Source: a virus. From it: a stretch of 58,470 bases of DNA. Positions within the stretch are counted from its first letter, which is position 1. Each line of letters opens with the position of its first letter. The notes below the pieces were generated by a model. That model did not search any database, was not told the DNA's origin, and worked only from the letters and a program-made list of their open reading frames with translations. Shown piece after piece: positions 1 through 11,800 of the stretch. Both the position numbers and the translations under genes were made by a program. The stretch lies in the IMG/VR virus record IMGVR_UViG_3300042397_002506, positions 1 to 58,470 of that record. One strand, 5' to 3'.

Positions 1-435
1 GGTACTCCATCTACTCCGTGGGTGCTTACACGCGGAGAATATTTTAACGAATCATCTGAGATTCCTGGCGCTTTCCAATTTGTAACTGACGGTACTCTAA
101 ATAGAAGTACAGGTTGGGTTGCAACCGTAACAGACGCTGAAACTTTTGCTCTTGGTGTTAATCCTGTTGTTTGGTATCAATTCTCTGGTGCTGGTACGTA
201 TACGGCTGGAGAAGGATTAAATTTAACCGGAACACAATTTTCCATTTTAGATGGAGCTATTCAAAATATTAAATTAGCTAATCCTAGCATAAGTATCGCT
301 GGAGAAGCTGGTGCAAATACATCGATTGCTTTAGGTGCTACACTTATTATTGAAGGAACTGATGGCGTAAATACGACAATTTCCAACGGTAAAGTATCAA
401 TTGCAGTAGATGTATTAGACGGTGGAACATTCTAA
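1..435 (+). CDS. C-terminal part of a fibre/virion protein, cut by the left edge
   Basis: The reading frame is open from base 1, so this is the 3' end of a larger gene; the GTG at 22 is not a convincing start because coding continues to its left. The 144 visible residues are Gly/Thr/Ala/Asn-rich with short beta-strand-like blocks (for example GEGLNLTGTQFSILDGAI), as in phage fibre and structural proteins, with no cysteine or catalytic motif. It is followed after 41 bases by another fibre gene in the same direction. Function is inferred from composition and position only. Confidence 0.6.
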   Translation, partial: GTPSTPWVLTRGEYFNESSEIPGAFQFVTDGTLNRSTGWVATVTDAETFALGVNPVVWYQFSGAGTYTAGEGLNLTGTQFSILDGAIQNIKLANPSISIAGEAGANTSIALGATLIIEGTDGVNTTISNGKVSIAVDVLDGGTF

Positions 436-476
436 TATTTAACCTACATAGGTTATTATAACAAAGGGACATAGAT

Positions 477-2753
477 ATGTCAACTATTAAGTTACGTAGG
501 AGTGCCGTACCTGGCAGAATACCTACAGTTGAACAGTTAGATCTTGGCGAATTAGCCATTAACACAGCTGACGGCAAAATTTACTTTAAAAAATATGATG
601 CGGGTGCAAATACTGAATCAATTATTGACGTATCAGCAAACTTAGATGCTAACGCGATCTTAGAGCTTTTAAAAGGTGTTGACGGAGCTAACTCAGGCCT
701 CGATGCTGACCTTTTAGATGGACAGTCAGGTGCATATTACCTAGACTATAATAACTTCACCAACGTCCCTCCAGCCACCTTAGATTTAACTTTAAGTGGC
801 AAAGTAACCGGTAATGCCTTCTCAAATACTGGCATTATGACACTGTTCACTGAGCTGGCAAATACAGGTGTTACTGCTGGTACATACGGTTCTGCTTCTC
901 TTGTTCCAATTATTACTATTGATGAAGATGGTAGAATTACTGTTGCAAATACAGTATCAGTTGCCGGTGTATCGAACACTTACTGGACATCTTCTAATAA
1001 CACATTTACAATTGAAACTGCTGATGGCGGCATTTATGATACCATCATTGAAGAATTTTCTGATATTACAGTAAACGATTTAACTGCAAATAATATCATT
1101 GTAAATGGTTTAGTTGATGGTCGTGATATTGCAGCTGATGGCGCTAAATTAGATTTATTAGAAGATGGTTTAGATCTTACACTAACTGGAAAAGTTACTG
1201 GTACCGCTTTTTCAAACAATGGGATAATGACTCTTGATACAGAGTTAGCAAATACCGGTGTTACTGCAGGAACTTATGGTTCTTCTACTCAAATTCCAGT
1301 TATTACCGTCGACGAAGATGGTCGTATTACTGTTGCGAACACTACATCGGTTGCAGGTGTAGACGATTTCACATACGCTGACGCAAATAATACTATTACA
1401 TTAGAAACCGGTGATGGTTCTGTATTTAATATTCAAACAAAAACAACAGTTGAATTAACTGGTAAAGTTACAGGAACTGCTAATTCATCTTCTGGAACTG
1501 TAAGTATTGATGTTGAACTTGCAAATACCGGTGTTACTGCAGGCACGTATGGTTCTTCTACTGCAATTCCTATTATTACTATCGATGAAGATGGTAGAAT
1601 TACTGTTGCAAATACTGCATCTGTCTCAGGTGTAGACGATTTTTATTGGACTTCTTCTAACAATACTTTAATATTGCAAACAGGAGATGGAACAGCATAC
1701 GTAGTTCCAATTGAAGACTTTAACAATATTACAGTAAACGATTTAACTGCCAACAACATTATAGTTTCAGGTACGGTTGATGGCCGCGACGTCTCTGTAG
1801 ACGGTGCTAAATTAGATGGTATTGAAGATGGTGCTACAGCAGACCAAACAGCCGCAGATATTCGTGGTCTTGGTTTCTTTGACGTAACAAACGATGGTGG
1901 TGGTTCTGGTCTTGACGCTGATCTTTTAGATGGCCAACATGCTTCTGATATTATTGCTGCAGCAGTTAGCCAATCTGGGGCGCAAATTGGTAACGGTAGA
2001 GTAACCATAACTGGTAACACAGGTCTCACTGGAACCGGTTCGTTTAATCTTAACGATTTTTCTAATACATCGATTACAATAACTCACGCTGATACTTCAT
2101 CAGTAGCAAATACTTCAAATGCAAACGGCAACGTAATTACTGGTATTACTTTTGATACCTTTGGGCATACTCAAGCTGTTACGTCAACGGATTTAGATGG
2201 TCGTTACTATACTGAAACAGAGTTAAACGCTGGCCAATTAGATAACAGATATTACACTGAAACAGAATTAAATGCTGGACAGTTAGATAATCGTTATTAT
2301 ACTGAGACAGAACTAAATGCGGGCCAACTAGATAATCGTTACTATACTGAAACTGAAGCAGATTCTAGATTTGTAAATACTACCGGCGATACAATGTCTG
2401 GCAGTTTAACTGTTAATGCAGATATAATTCAAAAAGAATCTAAGTTTATTTCTGAAACGCAGACAACAACGTCTACTTCACAAGCTGCAATATATGCTTT
2501 TGCTCATGCTACATTTAGTGCAGCAGAAGTTTTAATTACAGCAACAGAAACAACAAAAAAGCATATCACAAAACTACTAATAACGCATAACGGTTCCACT
2601 GCAATTGCAACCGAATATGGTGTTGTGTATACTAACACTGAATTAGCAGATTACGATGTATCAATTGTCGGTCCGACATTACAAATATTAGCAACTCCAG
2701 CTAGTTCAATTTCTACTACATTTAAAATTGTAGCAACTTTGATTGATGCATAA
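477..2753 (+). CDS. tail fibre protein with internal repeats
   Basis: A 758-residue protein. The N-terminus (about residues 1-45, LRRSAVPGRIPT...LGELAINTADGKIYFKK) is the attachment-type start seen in many phage fibres: a small module that reads 'data, positive, input, parameter'-like GELAINT and GKIYxK motifs. The body has three copies of a module of about 65 residues (near 104, 234 and 325) with the core ELANTGVTAGTYGS...DEDGRITVANT, two copies of an NDLTANNII...VDGRD...GAKLD module, and from residue 576 three identical 15-residue copies of RYYTETELNAGQLDN plus a partial fourth. The C-terminal 120 residues look like a compact beta domain. ATG start with an AAAGGGA-type site about 7 bases upstream. 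Host-binding role is inferred. Confidence 0.8.
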   Translation: MSTIKLRRSAVPGRIPTVEQLDLGELAINTADGKIYFKKYDAGANTESIIDVSANLDANAILELLKGVDGANSGLDADLLDGQSGAYYLDYNNFTNVPPATLDLTLSGKVTGNAFSNTGIMTLFTELANTGVTAGTYGSASLVPIITIDEDGRITVANTVSVAGVSNTYWTSSNNTFTIETADGGIYDTIIEEFSDITVNDLTANNIIVNGLVDGRDIAADGAKLDLLEDGLDLTLTGKVTGTAFSNNGIMTLDTELANTGVTAGTYGSSTQIPVITVDEDGRITVANTTSVAGVDDFTYADANNTITLETGDGSVFNIQTKTTVELTGKVTGTANSSSGTVSIDVELANTGVTAGTYGSSTAIPIITIDEDGRITVANTASVSGVDDFYWTSSNNTLILQTGDGTAYVVPIEDFNNITVNDLTANNIIVSGTVDGRDVSVDGAKLDGIEDGATADQTAADIRGLGFFDVTNDGGGSGLDADLLDGQHASDIIAAAVSQSGAQIGNGRVTITGNTGLTGTGSFNLNDFSNTSITITHADTSSVANTSNANGNVITGITFDTFGHTQAVTSTDLDGRYYTETELNAGQLDNRYYTETELNAGQLDNRYYTETELNAGQLDNRYYTETEADSRFVNTTGDTMSGSLTVNADIIQKESKFISETQTTTSTSQAAIYAFAHATFSAAEVLITATETTKKHITKLLITHNGSTAIATEYGVVYTNTELADYDVSIVGPTLQILATPASSISTTFKIVATLIDA
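783..1640 (+). repeat. three copies of a fibre module of about 65 residues
   Basis: Copies start near 783, 1173 and 1447. Each encodes (L/V)TGKVTG...ELANTGVTAGTYGSS...PxITxDEDGRITVANT. Copies two and three are followed by VDDF; between copies lie NDLTANNII...VDGRD modules. The repeats are internal to the fibre gene and in frame. Confidence 0.85.
2202..2336 (+). repeat. tandem 45-base repeat, three units
   Basis: Units at 2202-2246, 2247-2291 and 2292-2336 each encode the same 15 residues (RYYTETELNAGQLDN) but differ at many synonymous positions. A partial fourth unit (RYYTETEA) follows. It is a fibre shaft or linker repeat. Confidence 0.9.
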
Positions 2754-2756
2754 AGT

Positions 2757-2764
2757 TATAAATA
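2757..2764 (+). promoter_or_regulatory. T4-type late promoter, TATAAATA
   Basis: Exact match to the T4 late -10 consensus TATAAATA, four bases after the stop of the upstream fibre gene and 48 bases before the ATG of the giant fibre gene. Confidence 0.7.
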
Positions 2765-2812
2765 TACCAATATCTAATTTCATAAAAAGCCTAACTGGGG
2801 AGAGTGAACCGA

Positions 2813-5800
2813 ATGGCGAATAATAAAAAATTCATAGTCAAGAACGGCTTAGAATCGCAAGAAAATGTCGTAATTGGCACAACAACGGACGACGGAGTAA
2901 ATAAACTCCAAGTCACTGGAAGCTCAAAGCTTACAGGCGCCGTTGAAGTCACTCAATCAACCGCGGCAACACCTACTGTAAAATTTACTAACAGCGCTGG
3001 CCCATCTGCGCTTATTGCAGAATTTGCTGGTACAAGTCAAAGTGTTAGAATAACTAATTTTTCTGCTGGCGATTATTCAATTCTTAATACCGGACAAAGC
3101 AACGGTATTCGTCTTTTTAATGATACTGCTGGTCTTGATATCCTTTATAATGGTAACACTGATTTAGTATTTAATTCTACTGGTATTGACTTTAAACGTG
3201 CTCCAACATATCTTGGCAATGTTTTCTGGAATGCAGGTAATGATGGTGCTAACTCTGGTCTTGACGCTGACTTAATTGATGGATTAGATTCTAGCCAATT
3301 CCTTCGCTCTGACGAAAGCGATACAATGAATGGTAGCCTGATAATTACAGGCAACCTAACCGTTCAAGGTACAACTACTACACTTAGTACTGAAACTATT
3401 CTTCTTGCTGATAATATTATTACTCTTAATAGTAATTACACTGGAAGTACACCTTCTGAAAACGCAGGTATTGAAGTTGAACGTGGCACACTAGCTAATT
3501 CAACATTTCAATGGTTAGAAGCTTCTGATAAGTGGGAACTTGGCGGACCATCACTAGGATTGATTCTGGGTGACACTTCTAACCGCCAAGGGGCAATCAC
3601 ATCTTACGCAAATTCGTTCATCATAGAGGCCGGAGGTGCATCTGGCGTATCAAGTGGTACAGTACTATTATCAGGTAGATTGTTCGGAACGGCTGCAAAT
3701 GCAGGTGTAGCAGCATTCCACAATCCAACAACTAATATTTCATATGGTGAACTGCTATATAATGGTAGTCCTCGTATTCGTTCTGAAAGCGTTGGTGTAA
3801 CTGCTCTCGGTAACTCTACAGTACAAGGTACTCTTACTGTTGGAACTGGCAGTGGTGGGGCGTATATTTACTTAGACGGTGCAGGTACAAACGGTACAAT
3901 TTATTCGTCTGCTGGTGAAATTGGTTTCTTAAACGCATCTTTAAATTATGCTTTAAAAGTTGATACAGCTGGTGACGTAAGAGTCACAGACAATATCTAC
4001 GCGCAAAAGTTTATTGATATTAATAACAACACATATCAAGTTGTGCCATCAGTAACTTCTGTTCTAAATAATATTGATTTAGAAGGTTCACTACGCCACA
4101 ACGGTGACACTGATACATTTATTACTTTCCCTACTACAGGCAGAATTGGATTTACATTAGACGGTACTCAATACGGTTTAATGACAAACACTGCTTTCCA
4201 GTATACTGGAGATGTGATTGCTGATAGATTCTTAGATCGTAGTGATAATGCTTATTATGTAGATCCTGCAAATTCTTCTGTTTTAAATACAGTTGGTATT
4301 GATTCCGATTTATTCCATAATGGCGACACTGATACTAAGCTTTCATTTGCTACAGACTCAATTACGCTATCAACTGCTAACGTAGTAAGATTAACAGCCA
4401 ACACAACTGCTCTTACATCGAGTCTTGATGTTTATGCGCCACGTTATTATGATTCAAATAACAACGCATTCTACTTAGATCCTGCTTCAACGTCAGAATT
4501 AAACTCTGCAAACTTCTATAGTGCTTCTGCAAACAACGCTATTAACGTTGGTATCAATGCTGCTCAAAGATTCAACATTGACGTTACAAGCAGCCAAGGA
4601 TATATTCGTTATATTCAAAACGAAATAGATGCTACAGATCATTCAGTAAACTTTGAAATTATATCCGGTAGCGGTGGCCTAAATCGTTTTAACTTCAATA
4701 AAAATATTGATGTTGGATCAAATACTATTACTGGCGGATTCGGTGTATTTACTTCTGGTGCGTATGCTTCTGTTTTCTATGATTACGATAACGAAGCTTT
4801 CTTCGCCGACTTAAACAATACCGGCAATTCTATTAACATTGCGGGTACGGTTCAAGCTGGCAACGGAACTCTTGCGCTTCCTTCATACACGTTTGGTTCT
4901 GATACTAACACTGGAATGTATAGAGCCGGTGTAGACACAATAGGTTTCTCTGCAGGTGGTAACGACGAATTTAGAATTCTTACAACATATACGTTGTCTC
5001 CAGGTTCATCTCGTGCTCCTATCTTCTATGATAGCGATAATACAGCATACTATGGAGATTTTGCTAGCACATCAGTAATGAATCGTGTTGGTATCGATGA
5101 TTACATTCAGCACAATGGAAACATCACTTCTTACTTCGGTTTCTCAGCAAACAACATCTTTAAGTTGTTTACTAACGGCGCTGAAAGATTAAACATCGAT
5201 GATAACTCAGCAGACTTCTCTGTTGATGTTTATGCACCTCGTTATTACGACTCAAACACAATTACTTATTACGGTGATTTTGCTGCAACGTCAGTAATGA
5301 ACCGCATTGATATTGACGACTATATTCGTCACAATGGAAATACGACTTCTTACTTTGGTTTCTCAGCAAATAACATTTATAAGTTATTTACAAATGGTGT
5401 TGAGAGATTAAACGTAGATGACGACTCTGCAGATTTCGCAGTTAACGTTTATGCTCCACAATATTACACTAATGATTATTTAATTCACAATGGTGATACA
5501 AATACTTATGTTGGTTTTGATGCTAATGACCAATTCGGTGTATGGACAAACGGTGTAAAACAAATTGCTGTTAATACAACAGCAGTAGCTATTAACCTTA
5601 ATACAAATATTACTGGCGCACTTGATGTTACTGGTAGAGCTACGATTGGCAACAGTTTAACACGCCCAGACAGTCTTGCTGTTTTAGCTAATTCTGCTGC
5701 GCGAATTGGTGGAGCAGATGTTCATCTTCACGTTGCTTCATTAGGTGCTGCTGCAAACTATGCTGTTGCATTGCAATCTGGTCGCCAATCAGATAATGTT

Positions 5801-8800
5801 AGCTTCCCGTTAGTAATGCAACCAAACGGCGGTAACGTTGGTGTTGGTACACTTACAGCCGGAGCAACTCTTACTGTTAATAAGAAAACTGCGCAAGGAA
5901 ATAACCCATTTGCGGCAGGTACTTCATTATTCAGTTTAGGTGACGTTGACGTAGTTGATTACAGTATTAGAACAGACTCGTTTGGTAATATCTTCCACGT
6001 TAATGATAACGGCGGAAATCAAATTTGGTACACTTCAAGTGCTGGCGGTTTATTTGCAATTTTAAATACCGGTGATGTTGTTGTTAATAACGATTCAACT
6101 ACATACGCAGTAACAGACGCAGCTACAAACTTTATTGCTACCGGAACTGCATCAAATAATAAATTGCACGTCACAGGCAGTATTTCGATGGGATCTATAA
6201 ATGATGTCATTAGTATTTACGGTGCAGACGGTGCTAATACAGCAATCACTTCAGCCACATTCCTTGGTGTTAATGAATTAGGATTTAGTGGCGGTGGCGG
6301 TTTCTACATGAACGATACTGCTACAGTTAGAGTTCGTGGTAATAAAGCCATCTCTACAACTGGTGATATTACTGGTGCCAGATTCATTGATGCAGGTAAC
6401 AACACTTACATCGTAGATCCAGCTGGTACTTCAGTAATGAACCGTATCGATATTGACGATTACATTCGTCATAACGGTGATACTGATAACTACTTTGGCT
6501 TTGCAGCTAACGATACTTTCAGAGTATTTACTGGTAACGCACAACGCCTAAACATTGATAACGATTCAGCAGATTTTACTGTTAACGTTTATGCACCAAT
6601 CTTCTATGATAGCGATAACAATGCTTATTATGGCGATTTCGGTGGAACATCAAACATGTCTCGTATTGATGTTGATGATTATATCCGTCATAGAGGCAAC
6701 ACTGATGCTTACTTCGGTTGGGCTGGAAATAACAACTTTAAGTTATTTACAAACGGCACTGAGCGCTTTAACATAGACGCAGACTCTGCTGATTTTGCAA
6801 TTAACGTTTACGCTCCAAGATATTACGATAGTAATGACTCTACTTATTATGTAGATCCAGCTTCAGTATCAATAATGAACAATGTTTCATTTGGTGTTCC
6901 TGGTAATGGTTCAAACGTAAAAGGTCGTTTCTTATCTATTGAAGGCGACACTGACGCTAGTGGCGAAGGTTCAAGTCGTATCTTCTTTGCAGAACATAAT
7001 TCAACAACTGCAGATCAAGATAAGTACGGTATGGCTCTTGCATATCGTGGCGGTAATGCAGCTATCAATAGTGTTACAGGCCAGCCAACTACATTAACTG
7101 GACTAGGCAACGGCGAATGGGGTCTCCTTGGTTATGATAATAGTATAAGCGGCAACTGGGCAATGAGAGGCCCACGTTCATCGGCTTATGTTGAAGCTCG
7201 TGGCGATTTCCGCGCACCTATCTTCTATGATAGCAACAACACCGCATATTACGGTGACTTTGCTTCTACTTCAATAATGAACATTGTTCGTGTTGGCCAA
7301 CTTCAGGTTGATGACGCAACAACATTTATCGATAGCAGAGCGGGTGATTACGGTACTATTCGTGTAGAAGGTACTACTGGTGCAGGTTCATGGGCAGGTT
7401 ACGCTATTCGTGATGACTGGGTCTTCATGTCAAACGGCGCAGCGTCTGCCGGTATTTACAATGACACTGACAATGAGTGGGCATTAGAAGCAGCTCAAAA
7501 CTCTTGGACAAGATTATACGCTAACGGTGTCCATCAGCTTAGTGCTGAAAACGGTTATGGCTTTGCGCCAACTAGTATGCGTTCACCTATCTTCTATGAT
7601 AGTGACGATATTAACTATTTTGCAAACTTTGCGGCTGGTAACGCAAACAACGCAATCAAAGTAAACGGTAGAATCTTTAGAGAAGGTTTTACTGCTGATA
7701 GTGGTTCAACAAACACATTCTTGCTAGCGCAAGATGAAAACCAATTTATTTGGAACACTGCTACAAACTGGGGTATTTTCTGGGCTACTAACACGTCAGC
7801 TGCTTATCGTTACACGCCGTTTGGCGATAACATGATTTCGTTTGTCGGTGCTGGAAATTTAAGAGCAGCTATTGACCTTGATAATGGTGCTGCGTATTTC
7901 CAAGGTGCTGTAACAGCAGCTGATTTTAAAATCAACGGTGGTAACGAAGATCTAGGTATCTTAAAAACATACGGATCCGGTCTTGGCGATACAATGATGT
8001 TTGACGGTACTGAGTACTGGGAAAAACGTGTTATTAAAGTAATGCAAGGCGCTGAAGCAAACGCGACAAATACTACTGCAGAATATGTTAAAAATAACAA
8101 CGGCCCATTTGCTTCTACATATGCATTAAGAACAAATCAATATCGTACTTTTGATTCTGATTATATTCCAGTTGAACCAGGAGAACAAATTTACGGTGAA
8201 ATTGCTGTAAGATATATTTCTGGATCTGGTGGTCTTGTTTATATGGGTGTTCGCCGCTATGATAAAGACAAACTTGCAATTGCTGGCAATGATGGTATTG
8301 AATATTTCGTTGTTGGTGGCAACAACGTAACAGATACTAACTGGCAAACATTCCGCGGTCATACTACAATTCCTAGTTCACATACTCCGTTTAGTGGATC
8401 TGACGGTGGTGCATGTAAGTATGTTCGTGTAATTGTTCTTATGAACTATCCGAACGCAGGTGGTCCTGCTCTTCGTGAATACGGTCCTCCAGTTTTAAAG
8501 CGCGTAAATCACTTAAGCAACCTTGTAACAGATTTTGACTTGAGCGTTGGTGGAAATGCAACTATCACTGGTGACTTAACTGTTGATGATATCACATCTG
8601 ATGTTATCGACGCTAACCTATTTAGAGATAGAAGCAACAACGCTTACTACGTAGATCCATACGGATTTACTAATCTGGGTCGTGACACTGGTACAGTAGT
8701 AGCAATTACAAAAACTGGCGCAAGTACTGACAATACATTAATTGTTACAAACACACGCGGTGATCATTCTTACGGTATTACTGGCGAGTTTAGAGTTGAA

Positions 8801-11800
8801 GGCACTGCTGGTACAGATAGACCATCTATTCTATTCTCATCTGGATATAACTCAAATACTTGGTCTGCAGGTTTTGGATTTACTGATAGTAATTTTAGAA
8901 TTAAATACGATCACGGCCATAGAAACGGTAGTTGGGGTACAACTTCTCTTGAAATAGACAGAAGCAGCAACGTTTGGGCTTATGGCTCTATGCGTTCACC
9001 TATCTTCTATGACAATGATAACACTGGATACTACGGTGACTTTGCATCAACATCTAACTTAAACGCTTTAAATGCTGAAGCTACTACAGTTCGTCATCTT
9101 AACTTTAAAGGTGAAGGCGGCGATAGTGGTGTAGGTACTCGTGCTTACTCTATCTATCAAGAAGCTGGAGCTTGGTCATTCCCATATCCAGATTTAAGAA
9201 TTGCATTCCACACTGGTATTAAGTTTGGAGCAAATTCAGGCTATCAAGGCATGCGTTTTTATGATGATTATACTATGGTCACGCAGGTCATGTCTATCAA
9301 CAATGCTAATGACGCGCTTGGTGCTAATAACGTTTACGTTAATAACAGTTTGCAAGCTGGTAGTTCATTAAGAGCTCCAATCTTCTATGATTCAAATGAC
9401 ACTAATTATTATGGTGACTTTGCATCAACATCTGTTGTTAACGTTCTAAGAGCTAACCAACTACAACTTGATGGTTCTACATATACTATCGATTCTGTGT
9501 CTGATGATTATGGTTCTATTGCAGTAAACGGATATAGAAACGGTTGGGCTGGTTACTCTATTAATAATCAGTGGGTGTTTATGTCAAGTGGTCCAGGTAA
9601 TGCTGGTATCTACAACGATGTTAACAATCAATGGGCTATTTTAGCTGCGCAAACTTCAGATGTTCAAATCTTCTTCAATGGAACATGGGAAGAGCGTTCA
9701 CGTTCTGGATTTATGGAAGCTCGCGGATCTTACCGTGCACCAATCTTCTATGATTCAGATAACACAGCGTATTTAATTGATGGTAACGGCACATCAAGAC
9801 TCTTAAACCTTAACGTTGATAACGTAATTGGTGGTAGCGTTAATGGATATTCTGAATTACTCTTAAGCAGAGATAACAGAACAATTGCGCCAAGTGAAGA
9901 TCCGGCTGCCAGAATGCGTTTTGGTTTTACATCTTGGGCTAACAACGATTCGGCACCATATGCCGATTACTTGCATTTAAGATCTTATACAGATGCGTCT
10001 GGTGGTTCAGATAATCTTATAACATTCCTAAAATCCGGTATTGGAATGCGTATTAGGCAACAAACTTGGGGTTCTGGAACTGCGTATTCTACTGTTAGAA
10101 ACGTTACAATTTATAACGAAAACCCAGGCGCTGGAAATGATTTGTATGCTTCTATCTATTATGATAGCAATGATACTTCATATCGTGTAGATCCTACCGA
10201 TACATCCATTATAAGATATCTAAAAGTTAATACAGCGGGTTCAAGCTCAGGAACTCGTGCGTTAACTATTAAATCTGACGGACAAGCAGAAATTAACTTC
10301 GGGGCTTATCCCGGAAATTGGACATCCGCGCTGCAAATTCAGAATAACAACAATACTGACTTTGTGTGGATTTCTCCTCTTGATGATGGACAAAATGCAA
10401 GATTTAGAACTGGTGGGTCTGGCTTAGATATCTATACAGATGGTGGTTCTGGTGATGCTGGTACTTATTCAGCATTTATTGGTTCTGGATCTGTTCGTTC
10501 ATCAATCTTCTACGATCTAGATAATACGGGGTATTACTTAAATCTAAACGGTTCTTCAAACCATGCTGGTGATTTTAGAACTGATCAGTTTTATGCTCGT
10601 GGTTGGTTCCGCAATGATAACAGCGGCACTGGTCTTTATAACCAAGCTACTGCGATGCATTGGTATTCTGATACAAGTTCACGTTTTAGATTATACAGTA
10701 CCACATCTACATCACAGATTTTGATGGCTACAGCAGGTGATGTTGCACGTGGTTATGTTTATGCTGAAAACGATAATAGCATTGGTTTCCTTAACAACGG
10801 CGGAAGCTGGCGCATGCGAATCGTTAGCGGCGATTGGATAGACGTTGGTGGTTCAAGCATTCGTGCGCCGATATTCTATGACAACCAAGATACAACTTAT
10901 TACGTAGATCCTAACAGCAGTGCTAGAATAGCAACAGTAGGCGTTGGTCTTGCTGCCAACAACGGCGGTAAACTAAGCGTAACTGGCGGACATGGCGATT
11001 CTAATATTAGAGTAACTGCTCAAGGTAACCAATTAGGTTCTGGTGTTACTTCATCTATGCATTGGTGGGTGTCTGAACCCGGCGTTACATGGAACGAAGG
11101 TGGTTTCGGATTTAACGTAACCAACGATGGTGGTACTCCATCTGGCTTTGGACGTCCTAATACGTCTTATGGCCAAGGCTACATGAGATATACTACTGGC
11201 GGCGATATTGTTGTTTATAACACAAACACGTCTGGTACAAGATTCCAAAATATGGAATTCCTTTCAAACGGAACTGTGTATGCAAACAACTATCTAACTG
11301 GCGGCAACAGTCTTCGTGCTCCTATCTTTTACGATAGTCAAGACACTGGGTATTATAGCGATCCAAATGGCGGCAGTAGATTAAACACTACGGAAAATAT
11401 TGGCAGAGTTGGATTTAGTAATTACCTTGTAAGCCGTAATGAAGGCGGCATGATGGGTAGCTACAACGCTACTGGTACTGCAGATAAGGTAATCTGGACT
11501 ATCGGTGAAAGCTGGCCTCTTGGTAACATGTATGGTCTTGCTTATTCTTACGGCGGTTTTGGACCATTTGGAACTCAACATAAGCTTGTACTGAGAGAAA
11601 ACGGCTCTACATCTACACAATTTGGTTTTGGCGGCAATATGTATGTTGCGGGTTCTGGCGCAGCCCAAAACGACTTCCGTGCTCCTATCTTCTATGACTC
11701 AAATGATACTGCGTATTATTTTGATGGTGCAAGCGTAAACTCTACACGATTCGAAGGTGTGAGTAATAGAACAAAAGCAATGATGGGTCTACCAGGTAGA

